This document shows, in pieces, positions 1-8,645 of a stretch of 64,000 nt of DNA. This stretch comes from Leifsonia sp. Leaf336 (GTDB taxonomy: Bacteria > Actinomycetota > Actinomycetes > Actinomycetales > Microbacteriaceae), in the NCBI RefSeq assembly GCF_001423695.1, contig NZ_LMOZ01000002.1, positions 1,240,504 to 1,304,503 of the forward strand. The letters run 5' to 3'. The notes beneath the pieces were generated by a model that worked only from the letters and a program-made list of their open reading frames with translations, was not told where the DNA came from and made no database searches. The position numbers were made by a program, and so were the translations under genes. The stretch's first letter is position 1. Every line of letters starts with the position of its first letter.

Positions 1-206
1 GCATCCGCTCGCAGGTCGATGTGGCCTACGAGACGCCGATGGCGATCGTGAACCGTCACCTCGCGGCGGTGGAGACGGTCTTCCTGTTACCCGACCCGGC
101 CAACGCGCACGTCTCGAGCTCTCTCGTGCGCCAGGTCGCCTCCCTCGGCGGGGACGTGAGCCCCTACGTGCCTCCCGCCGTCTCAGAGCTGCTGTCAACC
201 ACATGA
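1..206 (+). CDS. coaD: Phosphopantetheine adenylyltransferase, C-terminal part (cut by window start)
   Basis: This is the last 68 or so residues of a reading frame that enters from outside the window. CoaD makes dephospho-CoA from ATP and 4'-phosphopantetheine, the penultimate step of CoA synthesis. The visible part has the family's closing segment: a methionine-rich stretch ([10 protein letters not shown]), then the [20 protein letters not shown] stretch that in CoaD carries the conserved SSS-R ATP-binding motif and final helix. It stops 13 bp before the moxR-like gene and may be cotranscribed with it. The catalytic N-terminal half is not visible. Confidence 0.9.
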   Translation, partial: IRSQVDVAYETPMAIVNRHLAAVETVFLLPDPANAHVSSSLVRQVASLGGDVSPYVPPAVSELLSTT

Positions 207-219
207 CCCGGGTGGAGAG

Positions 220-1317
220 ATGAACAGTTACGCGACGCGCCAGCCCACGGAGACCACGGTCGCCCCCGAAGAGGCGGGCCTGCCCGCGCCGGGGATGGAC
301 CTGGACGAGCTCAGACGCGCCGCGGAGCAGATCACCACCAACGTCGAGTCCGTCATCGACGGCAAGCACGACGCCGTGCAGACGGCCCTGGTCGTGCTGC
401 TGGCCGAGGGCCACCTCCTGATCGAGGACGTGCCGGGTGTCGGCAAGACCATGCTGGCGAAGTCGCTGGCCAAATCGGTGGACTGCTCGGTCAGCCGCAT
501 CCAGTTCACGCCCGACCTGCTGCCGAGCGACGTCACCGGCGTGTCCGTCTACAACCAGGCGGAGCGGCGCTTCGAGTTCAAGCCGGGCGCGGTCTTCGCG
601 AACATCGTCATCGGCGACGAGATCAACCGGGCCAGCCCGAAGACCCAGTCGGCCCTCCTGGAGTGCATGGAGGAGCGCCAGGTCACGGTGGACGGCTCCA
701 CGTATCCGCTCGGCGCGCCGTTCATCGTGGTCGCGACTCAGAACCCGATCGAGATGGAGGGCACCTACGCGCTCCCGGAGGCGCAGCGCGACCGGTTCAT
801 GGCCCGCATCGCCATGGGTTACCCCGACGAGGGCTCCGAGCTCGCCATGCTGACGACCCGCGACACCTCCAGCCCGCTGTCGCGCATCGGGCCGGTGGTC
901 ACCTCCGAGCAGCTGCGCTCGATGATGGCGACGGCGCGCGCCGTGTACGCCTCTGCTCCGGTCAAGCAGTACGCGGTCGACCTGGTCCGCGCGACCAGGG
1001 AGGACCGCGACCTCCGGCTCGGCGCCAGCCCGCGGGCGACGCTGCAGCTCGTGCGGGCGGCGAAGGCCATGGCGGCGCTCGAGGGCCGCGACTTCGTGCT
1101 CCCGGACGACATCGACGCGCTGGCGGTCCCGGTGCTCGGGCATCGGCTCCTGCCGACGAGCCGGGCGCTCGGCCACCACCACGAGAGCGCGCCGGTGATC
1201 GCCGACATCGTCCGCCGCATCGTCGCCGCGACCCCGGTGCCGGTCGGCTCCGGGGCGATCGGGGCCGGATCAACGGGCACGGCCTCCGCTCGCGCGGGCT
1301 CAACGGGCAGGGAGTAG
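220..1317 (+). CDS. MoxR-family AAA+ ATPase
   Basis: A 365-residue MoxR-type AAA+ ATPase, a chaperone-like class that usually works with VWA- or DUF58-type partners. Walker A is VPGVGKT (residues 71-77). Walker B is IVIGDEIN (129-136), followed by the MoxR-typical SPKTQSALLECMEE and the sensor-1 stretch ATQNPIE. A C-terminal AAA lid follows, and the tail is rich in Gly/Ala/Ser. The ATG has a GGAGAG Shine-Dalgarno about 4 nt upstream. The gene is followed within 2 bp by a DUF58 protein and then a transglutaminase-like membrane protein, the classic MoxR-DUF58-TgpA order. The substrate is unknown. Confidence 0.93.
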   Translation: MNSYATRQPTETTVAPEEAGLPAPGMDLDELRRAAEQITTNVESVIDGKHDAVQTALVVLLAEGHLLIEDVPGVGKTMLAKSLAKSVDCSVSRIQFTPDLLPSDVTGVSVYNQAERRFEFKPGAVFANIVIGDEINRASPKTQSALLECMEERQVTVDGSTYPLGAPFIVVATQNPIEMEGTYALPEAQRDRFMARIAMGYPDEGSELAMLTTRDTSSPLSRIGPVVTSEQLRSMMATARAVYASAPVKQYAVDLVRATREDRDLRLGASPRATLQLVRAAKAMAALEGRDFVLPDDIDALAVPVLGHRLLPTSRALGHHHESAPVIADIVRRIVAATPVPVGSGAIGAGSTGTASARAGSTGRE

Positions 1318-1319
1318 TC

Positions 1320-2660
1320 GTGCGCGGGCGCGCCGGGGCATCGTCGCCCGTCAGGAAGCCGCGCCCCACCGCGCGCGGCTGGGCCTTCGGCGCCGTCGGA
1401 GTCGTCGCCCTGGCGGCGTCCGCGTTCTTCGGTCGCACCGATGTGCTCTTCGTCGGCGTCTTCCTCACCGTGCTGCCGCTCGCGGCGATGATCTCGGTGA
1501 CCATCGACCGGCCGCGGCTGACGGTCGCCCGCAGCTTCCATCCGGACGTCGTCGCCGTTGGCGAGGAGGCGACCATGGTCACGACGGCGCGCAACCAGTC
1601 GACGAGGCCCAGCCCGCCGGCCCGCTGGCGCGAGTTCGCCCCGAGCGGCGTCGTGGTGCAGGCGTCGGCGCCCTTCCCACGGCTCGGCGCGCACCAGGTG
1701 AACGTCACGCACGGGCGCGACACCGTCGTGCTGCGTCAGGACGTGGTCGCGCTGCGGCGCGGTTCGCACCCCGTCGGGCCGCTGATCGTGAGCCGCACCG
1801 ACCCCTTCGGCGTCGCGTACGCGGAGTACACGGTGGGGCAGCCGCGGCAGTTCCTGGTGACCCCGAGGGTCGTCCCGCTGTCGAGCGGTGAGCTGGACGT
1901 CGCCCACAGCGAAGGCGCGGAGCACGAGCTCCAGCGCCACAGCATCCCGAGCGCCGACGAGCTGATCGCGCGCGAGTACAGGCCGGGCGACCCGCTGCGC
2001 CGCGTGCACTGGCGGGCCACCGCGCGTCACGACAAGCTCATGGTGCGCCAGGAGGAGCAGCGCAGCAATCCGGAGGCCTGGCTCCTGATGGACACCCGCC
2101 TCACCAGCCGGTCGCCGCTGCAGCAGCTCCCGTCCGACTCCGGCGACCCGCTCTTCGAGACGCTGGTCGAGCTGGTCGCGTCGGTCGGAGTGCACCTCCT
2201 CGACGAGGGCTTCGTGCTCAGCGTCGTCGAGACCGCGCCGCGCCAGCTCTCCGGGCGCAGCGGCGCCGGACGGACCGGCACCCTGGGCTCGGTCACCCCG
2301 ACGTACGACCGGGGCACGGCCGACCGGCTGCTGCTCGCCGACCTCGCCGCGGTGGAGGCCGGTCCGGACCTCCGCGACGACGCGGTCGCCGAGCTCGCCT
2401 CCGGGCTGCGCCGTGCCGGTCGCGCCGTTCCGATCTTCGCCGTCCTGCTCGACGGCACCCCCGAACTCGGCTCGCTCGCCGCGCTGCGCGGGATGGGCGA
2501 CCCGGCCGTGGCGTTCCTCGGGGAGGGGGCGTCCGCGGAGGCCGGGGAGGTGCTGGCCGACGCCGGTTGGCTGTGCGTCGGCTTCTCCGCCGGAGACGAT
2601 CCGGCCGACGTCTGGCAGCGCGCGCTCGACCGGCAGAGGGCGGTGGTCGGCCATGGTTAG
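1320..2660 (+). CDS. DUF58 domain-containing membrane protein
   Basis: A 446-residue protein with two N-terminal hydrophobic segments (about residues 20-38 and 42-62), then a large soluble region carrying the DUF58 signature YRPGD (220-224) and RRVHWRATAR (228-237). DUF58 proteins pair with MoxR ATPases and have a VWA-like fold; their biochemical role is not settled. I chose the GTG at 1320 because GGGAG lies a few bases upstream and the preceding gene ends at 1317. The frame is open much further upstream, but only as a shadow of the moxR-like gene. The stop overlaps the next start by 8 bp, indicating translational coupling. Confidence 0.9.
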   Translation: MRGRAGASSPVRKPRPTARGWAFGAVGVVALAASAFFGRTDVLFVGVFLTVLPLAAMISVTIDRPRLTVARSFHPDVVAVGEEATMVTTARNQSTRPSPPARWREFAPSGVVVQASAPFPRLGAHQVNVTHGRDTVVLRQDVVALRRGSHPVGPLIVSRTDPFGVAYAEYTVGQPRQFLVTPRVVPLSSGELDVAHSEGAEHELQRHSIPSADELIAREYRPGDPLRRVHWRATARHDKLMVRQEEQRSNPEAWLLMDTRLTSRSPLQQLPSDSGDPLFETLVELVASVGVHLLDEGFVLSVVETAPRQLSGRSGAGRTGTLGSVTPTYDRGTADRLLLADLAAVEAGPDLRDDAVAELASGLRRAGRAVPIFAVLLDGTPELGSLAALRGMGDPAVAFLGEGASAEAGEVLADAGWLCVGFSAGDDPADVWQRALDRQRAVVGHG

Positions 2661-4914
2661 CGAGGCGGTCTCGCTCGGAATGGCGGGGGTGCGGCGCCGG
2701 CAGGCCTACTGGCGGCTCACGGGCGCCCTCGTGCTCCAGATGCTCGCGCTGAGCATCGCCCTCGTCGGGCTGATCCAAGGGCCGACGTGGTGGTTCGGCC
2801 TCATGCTGACGAGCTCGTTCCTGCTCGTCGCCGGCGCGGGCCTGCGGTCCGTCGGCGTCCACAGGAGGATCGTCCCGCTCCTCTTGCTCGTGCTGGCCGC
2901 GATGATCATGACCGTCGGCTTCGGCAACGGCACCGGCCTGCTCGGTCTGATCCCGACGGCGGGGACCGTGCAACGCTGGGGCGAGTACGCGCAACAGGCC
3001 ATGCTCTCGATCTATCAGCAGGGCACGCCGGCCGAGAGCCTCCCGGAATTCCTGTTCCTGGTGATCGGCGGCGCCTGCATCATCGCGATCGTCCTCGACG
3101 CTCTCGCGGTCGCGTTCCGTGCGCCGGGGTACACGGCCATCGCCGTCGCCGTCGTGCTCGTCGTTCCGGGGGCCCTGCTCGGCGACGGGCTCGACCCGAG
3201 CGCTCTCGCGGCGTCCGCCGCGGCGTTCCTGTGGCTGCTGCGCTCGGACGTGCGGACGAGACGCCCGGGAGCGCCGCGGCCGGCGGCGTCGCTCTCCATC
3301 GGCGCGGCCGCCGTGGTCGTGGCCATGCTCCTGGCCGGCACGGCACCGGGGTTCGACAAAGGCGGCGCGACCTCCTTCACCGCCGGCGGCATCTCCATCG
3401 GCGGCACCGTGACCCCGCTGATCGATCTGGGCAAGGACCTCCGGCGTCCCGCGGCCGTACGCGCCCTCACCTACACGACCAACGCGCCCACCGGCCAGTA
3501 CCTGAAGCTCGCGTCGCTCGACCAGTTCACCGGGTCGGTCTGGAAGCACCGCGAGCGCGACACCAAGCGGCTCTCCAACGGTGTCGCGATCGGCCCCGTC
3601 GCCGGGCTGTCCGACAGCGTCAAGAGCACCAAGTTCACGACGTCGGTGGAGATCGACGATATGACCAGCCGGTGGTTGCCGGTCCCCGCCCCCGTGCAAT
3701 CGGTGAAGGGATTGAACGGCACCTGGTCGTGGGACCCGGACGACCTGACGCTCGGCGGCATCAACGTCACGACGCAGGGGCAGAAGTACACGGCCACCAG
3801 CCTCCTGCTGGCACCGACCGCCGACCAGCTCAAGGCGGCGGGAGGCTTCGTCCCGACCGACGTGGAGCGCGATCTGTTCCTCCCGCCGAACACGCCGGCG
3901 ATCATCGCGCAGACGGCCCTGGCGGCCACGGCGGGATCGGTCTCGGAATACGACAAGGCCGTCGCGCTCCAGGACTACTTCCGCGACAACGGGTTCGTGT
4001 ACTCGACGCAGACCCCGCTCAAGCAGGGCTACGACGGTGACGGCGCCCGGGTGATCGCCAAGTTCCTGGAGGTCAAGAGCGGCTACTGCGTCCACTTCGC
4101 GTCCGCGATGGCGCTGATGGCGCGGACCCTCGGCATTCCGGCGCGCGTCGCGGAGGGCTACCTCCCCGGCACGTCCTCCGGCGGGACCGCGAACAGCCCT
4201 GGCGTGTACACCGTGACCAGCGACGACCTGCACGCGTGGCCGGAGCTGTACTTCGCGGGCGTCGGCTGGGTGCCGTTCGAGCCGACCGTCGGCCGCGGAA
4301 CCATCCCGAGCTACACACGCCCCGACGCCTTGCCCGGCCAGTCCGCCCCCACTTCCGCGCCCGGCGCGTCCTCGGCCCCGCGCAAGCTGGTGCCCACCGA
4401 CCCCGCGAACGTCGCGGGAGCGGCGGGGACGACCCCGCCGTCGCCGCTGCAGCCGGTGCTCTCCGGTCTCGGCGTCGCGCTGCTGGTCCTCGCCGTGCTG
4501 CTCACCCCCGCCGTCCTCCGGCGGATGCGAAGACGGGCGCGGCTGAGACGGCTCGGCGAGTCGTGGGGCGGTGCGACCGTCGTGTGGGACGAGTTGCGCG
4601 ACACCGCCCGCGACCTCGGCTGGTCGGCGCCGGACACCGAGACGCCGCGCGTCTTCGCGCGCCGGATCGCCGCCGCCGTGGCCGGGACGCCGGGGGAGGA
4701 GGCCGTGCTGCGACTGCTCGACGTCCGCGAACGCGACGCCTTCGGGCCGCCGACGCGCGCCGTCGCCGTCGGGCTCGCCGACGACCTCCGCGTGGTGATC
4801 GACGCACTCGAAGCCCAGGCGGGCCGGGGCGTGCGCCTCAAGGCCGCGCTGATTCCTGTGTCGTTGCTGCCAGCGGGCTGGCGTTCGCCTGCGAGCGTCG
4901 GAGGGGCCGCGTAA
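2653..4914 (+). CDS. Transglutaminase-like (TgpA-type) multi-pass membrane protein
   Basis: A 753-residue protein. The first 230 or so residues hold several membrane segments, then comes an extracytoplasmic region with a transglutaminase-like core, a further membrane segment near residues 600-620, and a cytosolic C-terminal domain (DUF4129-like position). The catalytic Cys is in SGYCVHF (C479) and the His in DDLHAWPELYF (H527). The third catalytic position, 16 residues after the His, reads FEPT where P. aeruginosa TgpA has Asp, so Glu replaces Asp. Substrate unknown; an envelope or peptidoglycan-related role is inferred from family and topology. It overlaps the DUF58 gene. The start is the ATG at 2653; a longer upstream frame is shadow. 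Confidence 0.88.
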   Translation: MVSEAVSLGMAGVRRRQAYWRLTGALVLQMLALSIALVGLIQGPTWWFGLMLTSSFLLVAGAGLRSVGVHRRIVPLLLLVLAAMIMTVGFGNGTGLLGLIPTAGTVQRWGEYAQQAMLSIYQQGTPAESLPEFLFLVIGGACIIAIVLDALAVAFRAPGYTAIAVAVVLVVPGALLGDGLDPSALAASAAAFLWLLRSDVRTRRPGAPRPAASLSIGAAAVVVAMLLAGTAPGFDKGGATSFTAGGISIGGTVTPLIDLGKDLRRPAAVRALTYTTNAPTGQYLKLASLDQFTGSVWKHRERDTKRLSNGVAIGPVAGLSDSVKSTKFTTSVEIDDMTSRWLPVPAPVQSVKGLNGTWSWDPDDLTLGGINVTTQGQKYTATSLLLAPTADQLKAAGGFVPTDVERDLFLPPNTPAIIAQTALAATAGSVSEYDKAVALQDYFRDNGFVYSTQTPLKQGYDGDGARVIAKFLEVKSGYCVHFASAMALMARTLGIPARVAEGYLPGTSSGGTANSPGVYTVTSDDLHAWPELYFAGVGWVPFEPTVGRGTIPSYTRPDALPGQSAPTSAPGASSAPRKLVPTDPANVAGAAGTTPPSPLQPVLSGLGVALLVLAVLLTPAVLRRMRRRARLRRLGESWGGATVVWDELRDTARDLGWSAPDTETPRVFARRIAAAVAGTPGEEAVLRLLDVRERDAFGPPTRAVAVGLADDLRVVIDALEAQAGRGVRLKAALIPVSLLPAGWRSPASVGGAA

Positions 4915-4917
4915 ACT
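4912..4917 (+). promoter_or_regulatory. -10 box TAAACT for leaderless DUF177 gene
   Basis: TAAACT ends 8 nt before the GTG start at 4926 with no Shine-Dalgarno between, so transcription would begin at or next to the start codon. The box overlaps the stop codon of the transglutaminase-like gene. Confidence 0.6.
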
Positions 4918-4925
4918 AGCCGATC

Positions 4926-5498
4926 GTGAGCACCCACAGAAACAACCCGTACAGCGTCAACGTGTACGACCTCATGCGGCGCCCCGGCGAGATGCGGGAG
5001 CAGCGTATCGCCATGCCTGTCGCCGACAAACTGGGCGAGGGGCTGCTCTCCGTGCCGGAGGGCGCGACCATCGATGTCGACCTCCGACTGGAGTCGATGC
5101 ACGAGGGCATCCTGGTCACGGCGGAGGCCGAGACCACCGCCACCGGCGTCTGCGGCCGGTGCCTGATCGACATCGAGGAGCCTGTCGAAGTCGATTTCCA
5201 GGAACTTTTCGCGTATCCTTCTACGGAAGCTTTCGATTATGAGGTTCACGACGACCACGTGGATCTTGAACCTCTGATCAGGGATGCGGTGGTGCTGTCA
5301 CTGCCGTTTCAGCCGGTGTGCCGGCCGGACTGCCCGGGTCTCGATCCAGAGACCGGGGAGAGGCTGGCGGATGTACCGGACCGCAAGCCGAACGAGACCG
5401 TCGATCCTCGCTGGTCCGCGCTCGCGGCGTTCCAGGCTTCCGACACCGAGTCCACCAGCAACAACGCCCCGGCCGCCGGGGCTGGAGAAGAGAGATAG
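4926..5498 (+). CDS. YceD/DUF177 family protein
   Basis: A 190-residue member of the DUF177 (YceD) family, typically encoded directly before rpmF. It has two Cys pairs, CGRC (C76, C79) and CRPDC (C132, C136), a likely metal-binding arrangement, and acidic segments. In other bacteria the protein is linked to 23S rRNA and large-subunit biogenesis; that role is carried over from the family. GTG start 12 bp after the previous gene, apparently leaderless from a TAAACT box. rpmF starts 2 bp after its stop. Confidence 0.88.
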   Translation: MSTHRNNPYSVNVYDLMRRPGEMREQRIAMPVADKLGEGLLSVPEGATIDVDLRLESMHEGILVTAEAETTATGVCGRCLIDIEEPVEVDFQELFAYPSTEAFDYEVHDDHVDLEPLIRDAVVLSLPFQPVCRPDCPGLDPETGERLADVPDRKPNETVDPRWSALAAFQASDTESTSNNAPAAGAGEER

Positions 5499-5500
5499 TC

Positions 5501-5704
5501 ATGGCCGTTCCGAAGCGGAAGCAGTCTCGCGCCAACACCCACGCCCGTCGTTCGCAGTGGAAGGCCGAGGTCCCCACGCTCGTCAAGTCGATCGAGAACG
5601 GCAAGGTCGTCTACAGCCTCCCGCACCGTGCCAAGGTCGTCGAGGACTCCGCGGGCACCGCGCTGTTCATGGAGTACAAGGGCCGCAAGGTCGCCGACGT
5701 CTGA
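5501..5704 (+). CDS. rpmF: 50S ribosomal protein L32
   Basis: 67 residues opening with [20 protein letters not shown], diagnostic of bL32. There is no cysteine, so this is the zinc-independent form rather than the CXXC zinc-ribbon form. Shine-Dalgarno GAGAAGAGAG precedes the ATG. It sits between the DUF177 gene and rnc in the common DUF177-rpmF-rnc order. Confidence 0.96.
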   Translation: MAVPKRKQSRANTHARRSQWKAEVPTLVKSIENGKVVYSLPHRAKVVEDSAGTALFMEYKGRKVADV

Positions 5705-5732
5705 TCAGCGTTCCGAGGTCAGACGAGCACCG

Positions 5733-6446
5733 ATGACCGGCGAGAATTCTGACCGCACTGCGCTCATCGAGAAGCTCGGGGTCGAAATCGACCCCGAGCT
5801 TCTCGAGCTTGCGCTGACGCATCGTTCCTACGCGTACGAGCACGGCGGTATCCCCAACAACGAGCGCCTGGAGTTCCTGGGCGACTCGATCCTCGGGCAG
5901 GCTGTTACGGTCAAGCTCTTCCGCGAGAACCCCGACCTCGACGAGGGCGAGCTCGCGAAGCGCCGGGCCAGCCTGGTGAGCTCGGTCGCGCTGGCCGAGG
6001 TCGCCCGTGGCATCGGCCTGGGCGAGTACCTGCGCCTCGGGCGCGGCGAGAACCAGAGCGGAGGCCGCGACAAGGCCTCGATCCTGGCCGACACCGTCGA
6101 GGCGCTGATCGGCGCCGCCTATCTCGACGTGGGTGGCGAGGAGGCGACGTCGCTGGTGCTCCGCCTCATAGACCCGCTGCTGGCCGACCCGGACCGTTTC
6201 GGCGCCGCAATGGATCCCAAGACCAGCCTGCAGGAGGCCGCGGCCCACCGCGGCGCCGGCCTCCCGGTCTACACGGTGACGAACACCGGACCGGATCACT
6301 CCAAGACATTCCACGCCACCGTCTCGGTCGGCGACCTCGTCACCGCCACCGGCGAGGGCACGAGCAAGAAGCAGGCCGAGATGGCCGCCGCGCTCAACGC
6401 CTGGACCGAGCTGACCCGCCGCCGTGCCCGAGCTCCCCGAGGTTGA
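5733..6446 (+). CDS. rnc: Ribonuclease III
   Basis: A 237-residue RNase III that cleaves double-stranded RNA such as rRNA precursors. The catalytic domain has the signature NERLEFLGDS (E44, E47, D51) and the second acidic pair in ILADTVEALIGAAY (D120, E123), with the same spacing as E. coli. A double-stranded RNA-binding domain covers about residues 165-233 (DPKTSLQEAA onward). The ATG at 5733 gives the usual family length. The 3' end overlaps mutM by 23 bp, so the two are probably translationally coupled. Confidence 0.95.
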   Translation: MTGENSDRTALIEKLGVEIDPELLELALTHRSYAYEHGGIPNNERLEFLGDSILGQAVTVKLFRENPDLDEGELAKRRASLVSSVALAEVARGIGLGEYLRLGRGENQSGGRDKASILADTVEALIGAAYLDVGGEEATSLVLRLIDPLLADPDRFGAAMDPKTSLQEAAAHRGAGLPVYTVTNTGPDHSKTFHATVSVGDLVTATGEGTSKKQAEMAAALNAWTELTRRRARAPRG

Positions 6447-7356
6447 AGTCGTCCGCGCCGGTCTGGCGCCGGCGGTCACGGGAGCCACCATCCTCGGGGT
6501 CGAGGTCTTCGAGCAGCGGTCTCTGAAGCGGCACGACCCGCTGACCGGCACGTTCGAGGCGCTGCTGACCGGCCGCGTCATGCAGGCCCCCGCCCGCCGC
6601 GGCAAGTTCCTCTGGATCCCGCTTCAGGGCGCTCCGCGTCGCGCGATCGTGGCGCACCTCGGCATGAGCGGGCAGATCCTCCTCCGCGAACCCGGGTTCG
6701 AGGAGGCCGGCCTGCTGCGCATCCGCCTCCATATCGAGACGCCCGCGACGCTCCCCGGCGACCACCGTGAGCTGTGGGTGCACTTCGTGGACCAGCGGAT
6801 CTTCGGCTCGATGGCCGTCGACAGCTTGGTCCCGACGGCGGACGGCGCTCCGGCCGGTCTCGGCACCGACGAGCCGCTCCTCCCGACGCAGGTCGCGCAC
6901 ATCGCCCGCGACCCCCTCGACCCGGCGTTCGACGACGCGGCCTTCGGGGCCGCCCTCGCGCGCCGGAGCAGCGGGATCAAGCGCGTCCTCCTCGACCAGA
7001 CGGTCGTCAGCGGCATCGGCAACATCTACGCAGACGAAGCTCTCTGGGCCGCCCGCATCCACTACGAGCAGCCCGCGTCGTCGCTGAGTCGCGCGAAGGT
7101 GAGAACTCTCCTGACCGAGGTGAGGCACGTGCTCGACAAAGCACTGGCCGAGGGCGGCACGAGTTTCGACGCGCAGTACGTCAACGTGAACGGCAACTCG
7201 GGCTACTTCTCGCACAGCCTCAACGCCTACGGCCAGGACGGCAAGCCGTGCCCGCGCTGCGGCACGCCGATCGTGCGCGAGCGCTTCATGAACCGCTCGT
7301 CGCACTTCTGCCCGAACTGCCAGCGGCTGCGCGCACCGCGCCCTGCCGCTCCGTGA
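6424..7356 (+). CDS. mutM: Formamidopyrimidine-DNA glycosylase (Fpg/MutM)
   Basis: A 310-residue base-excision repair enzyme that removes oxidised purines such as 8-oxoguanine and cuts at the abasic site. After Met removal, the catalytic Pro2 and Glu3 are in MPELPEVEVV; the conserved lysine is K61 (RRGKFLW). The helix-two-turn-helix segment contains GIGNIYADEALW, and the C-terminal zinc finger has Cys 276, 279, 296 and 299. The GTG start lies inside rnc and is fixed by the mandatory PELPE N-terminus. Confidence 0.96.
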   Translation: MPELPEVEVVRAGLAPAVTGATILGVEVFEQRSLKRHDPLTGTFEALLTGRVMQAPARRGKFLWIPLQGAPRRAIVAHLGMSGQILLREPGFEEAGLLRIRLHIETPATLPGDHRELWVHFVDQRIFGSMAVDSLVPTADGAPAGLGTDEPLLPTQVAHIARDPLDPAFDDAAFGAALARRSSGIKRVLLDQTVVSGIGNIYADEALWAARIHYEQPASSLSRAKVRTLLTEVRHVLDKALAEGGTSFDAQYVNVNGNSGYFSHSLNAYGQDGKPCPRCGTPIVRERFMNRSSHFCPNCQRLRAPRPAAP

Positions 7357-7368
7357 CTCCGCCGGGGG

Positions 7369-8439
7369 TCAGTCCAGCTTCTTCTGCCAGTGCCCCGTCA
7401 GGGCGTGCAACCGGAACCCGAACGCGCGGTTGATCGCGAGCATCGGCACGTTCTCGTCGGCGTTCCAGGTCAGCAGCCGCGTGATGTGCGGGGCGTGCTC
7501 CGCGAGCTCGTGGATGTTCTGCAGCTTGACCAGCGTTCCCAGCCGGTGTCCGCGGTGCGGGACGGCGACGAGGGTGTCGTACTGCTCGGCCTTGTCACCG
7601 TCGGCGGGCACCGCGATCTCGGTGTACGCGGCGAGTTCGCCCGAACCGATGTGCTGCGCCGCGGTGACCAGCAGCGGCTCGCCTCGTGCCTCCAGCTCGC
7701 GTTCCTGGGCACGCACACGCTCGCCGGTCCACTCCTCCCGGTCCAGGGCGATTCCGCTCTGCGGCACGTCGATCGTCATCCGCGCCTTCAGCGCCGCGAA
7801 CGCTTCGAGCAGCTCGTCGGGGGCGTGTCCCATCCAGGAGACCGCCCGGTAGCCGGTCGCGGAAGCCGCCGTGCTCGCCAGGCCCGCCTCCCGCGCAGGG
7901 CGGAGGGGGAGCAGCAGCTCGCTCGACCGCTCGACCTGGCCGAGCCGGAAGCCGCGCCGCAGGGCGAAGCGCACATCGGGCGACTCCGAGGGGAGGCCGG
8001 CCGCGCCGGACGGCGCGCGGACGACGGACACGCTGTCGCCGAGGGTGCGTGCCGGATGCTCGGTGTAGGCGCTCACGACGCGGCGACCGCCTTCTGCGGC
8101 CAGCTCCTCGGCCGCGGCCAGCAGGGCGGTGCCGATCCCGCGACCCCGCGCGGCCGGGGCCACATCGATCAGGAGGGAGACGGTCTCGGCGTCCTCGTCG
8201 AGGGGGAAGTCCGCTTGGACGCGCCCGACGACCACGCCGTCCTCGATCGCGACGAGCAGGATCTTCTCCTGGTACTCCTGCGCTCGGAAGGACGCCAGCG
8301 CCTCCTCGGCGGTCTCGACGAAGTCATCGGCCTGCCAGAGAGCGACGCTGATCCCGTTCAGCACACCGACGAGCTCTTCGAACACGGCCCAGTCCGGCGT
8401 TCCGAGTGCCGCAGGGGGAGTCAGCCGCTCGATGCGCAC
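7369..8439 (-). CDS. GNAT family N-acetyltransferase with two GNAT domains
   Basis: About 356 residues with two acetyltransferase-like halves. The N-terminal half has an acetyl-CoA loop, APAARGRGIGTALL. The C-terminal half has VPHRGHRLGTLVKLQN and a late segment LTWNADENVPMLAINRAFGF. This two-domain layout resembles MshD-like and other actinobacterial GNAT proteins, but no substrate can be named. I prefer the GTG at 8439 because GGGAGG lies 5 nt upstream; an in-frame GTG at 8463 would add 8 residues. It converges with mutM (12-bp gap) and diverges from the branched-chain amino acid importer. Confidence 0.82.
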   Translation of the reverse strand: MRIERLTPPAALGTPDWAVFEELVGVLNGISVALWQADDFVETAEEALASFRAQEYQEKILLVAIEDGVVVGRVQADFPLDEDAETVSLLIDVAPAARGRGIGTALLAAAEELAAEGGRRVVSAYTEHPARTLGDSVSVVRAPSGAAGLPSESPDVRFALRRGFRLGQVERSSELLLPLRPAREAGLASTAASATGYRAVSWMGHAPDELLEAFAALKARMTIDVPQSGIALDREEWTGERVRAQERELEARGEPLLVTAAQHIGSGELAAYTEIAVPADGDKAEQYDTLVAVPHRGHRLGTLVKLQNIHELAEHAPHITRLLTWNADENVPMLAINRAFGFRLHALTGHWQKKLD

Positions 8440-8546
8440 CGCCACCTCCCGATGTCGAACCACTCACCATAACCCTGTTTCAGATCGCTGGGAAGAGCAG
8501 CGGTCGCTTTGGTTTCGATCGTGTAAATCTGGGCGGGAATGTCGGG

Positions 8547-8573
8547 TGCAAATGCTTGCATCGCATGTAGTCT
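8547..8573 (+). promoter_or_regulatory. Candidate promoter and palindrome upstream of the branched-chain amino acid importer
   Basis: An inverted repeat TGCAAATGCTTGCA (8547-8560) sits just upstream of a -10-like TAGTCT (8568-8573) preceded by TG. It covers the expected -35/-10 spacer, so it could be an operator for the binding-protein gene at 8646. A Shine-Dalgarno GAGAGG lies about 8 nt before that start. Assigned by eye. Confidence 0.4.
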
Positions 8574-8645
8574 CAGCACACATATTCGTGGTGCGACGTG
8601 GCAATCACGCCGCGTTCGACACGGATTCACGTCGAGAGGCAGAAG

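Noticed and set aside
2293-4233. 646-codon minus-strand open frame opposite the transglutaminase-like gene
   Set aside because: Typical high-GC shadow frame, rich in Arg/Gly/Ala with no domain; the plus-strand gene has clear membrane segments and catalytic motifs.
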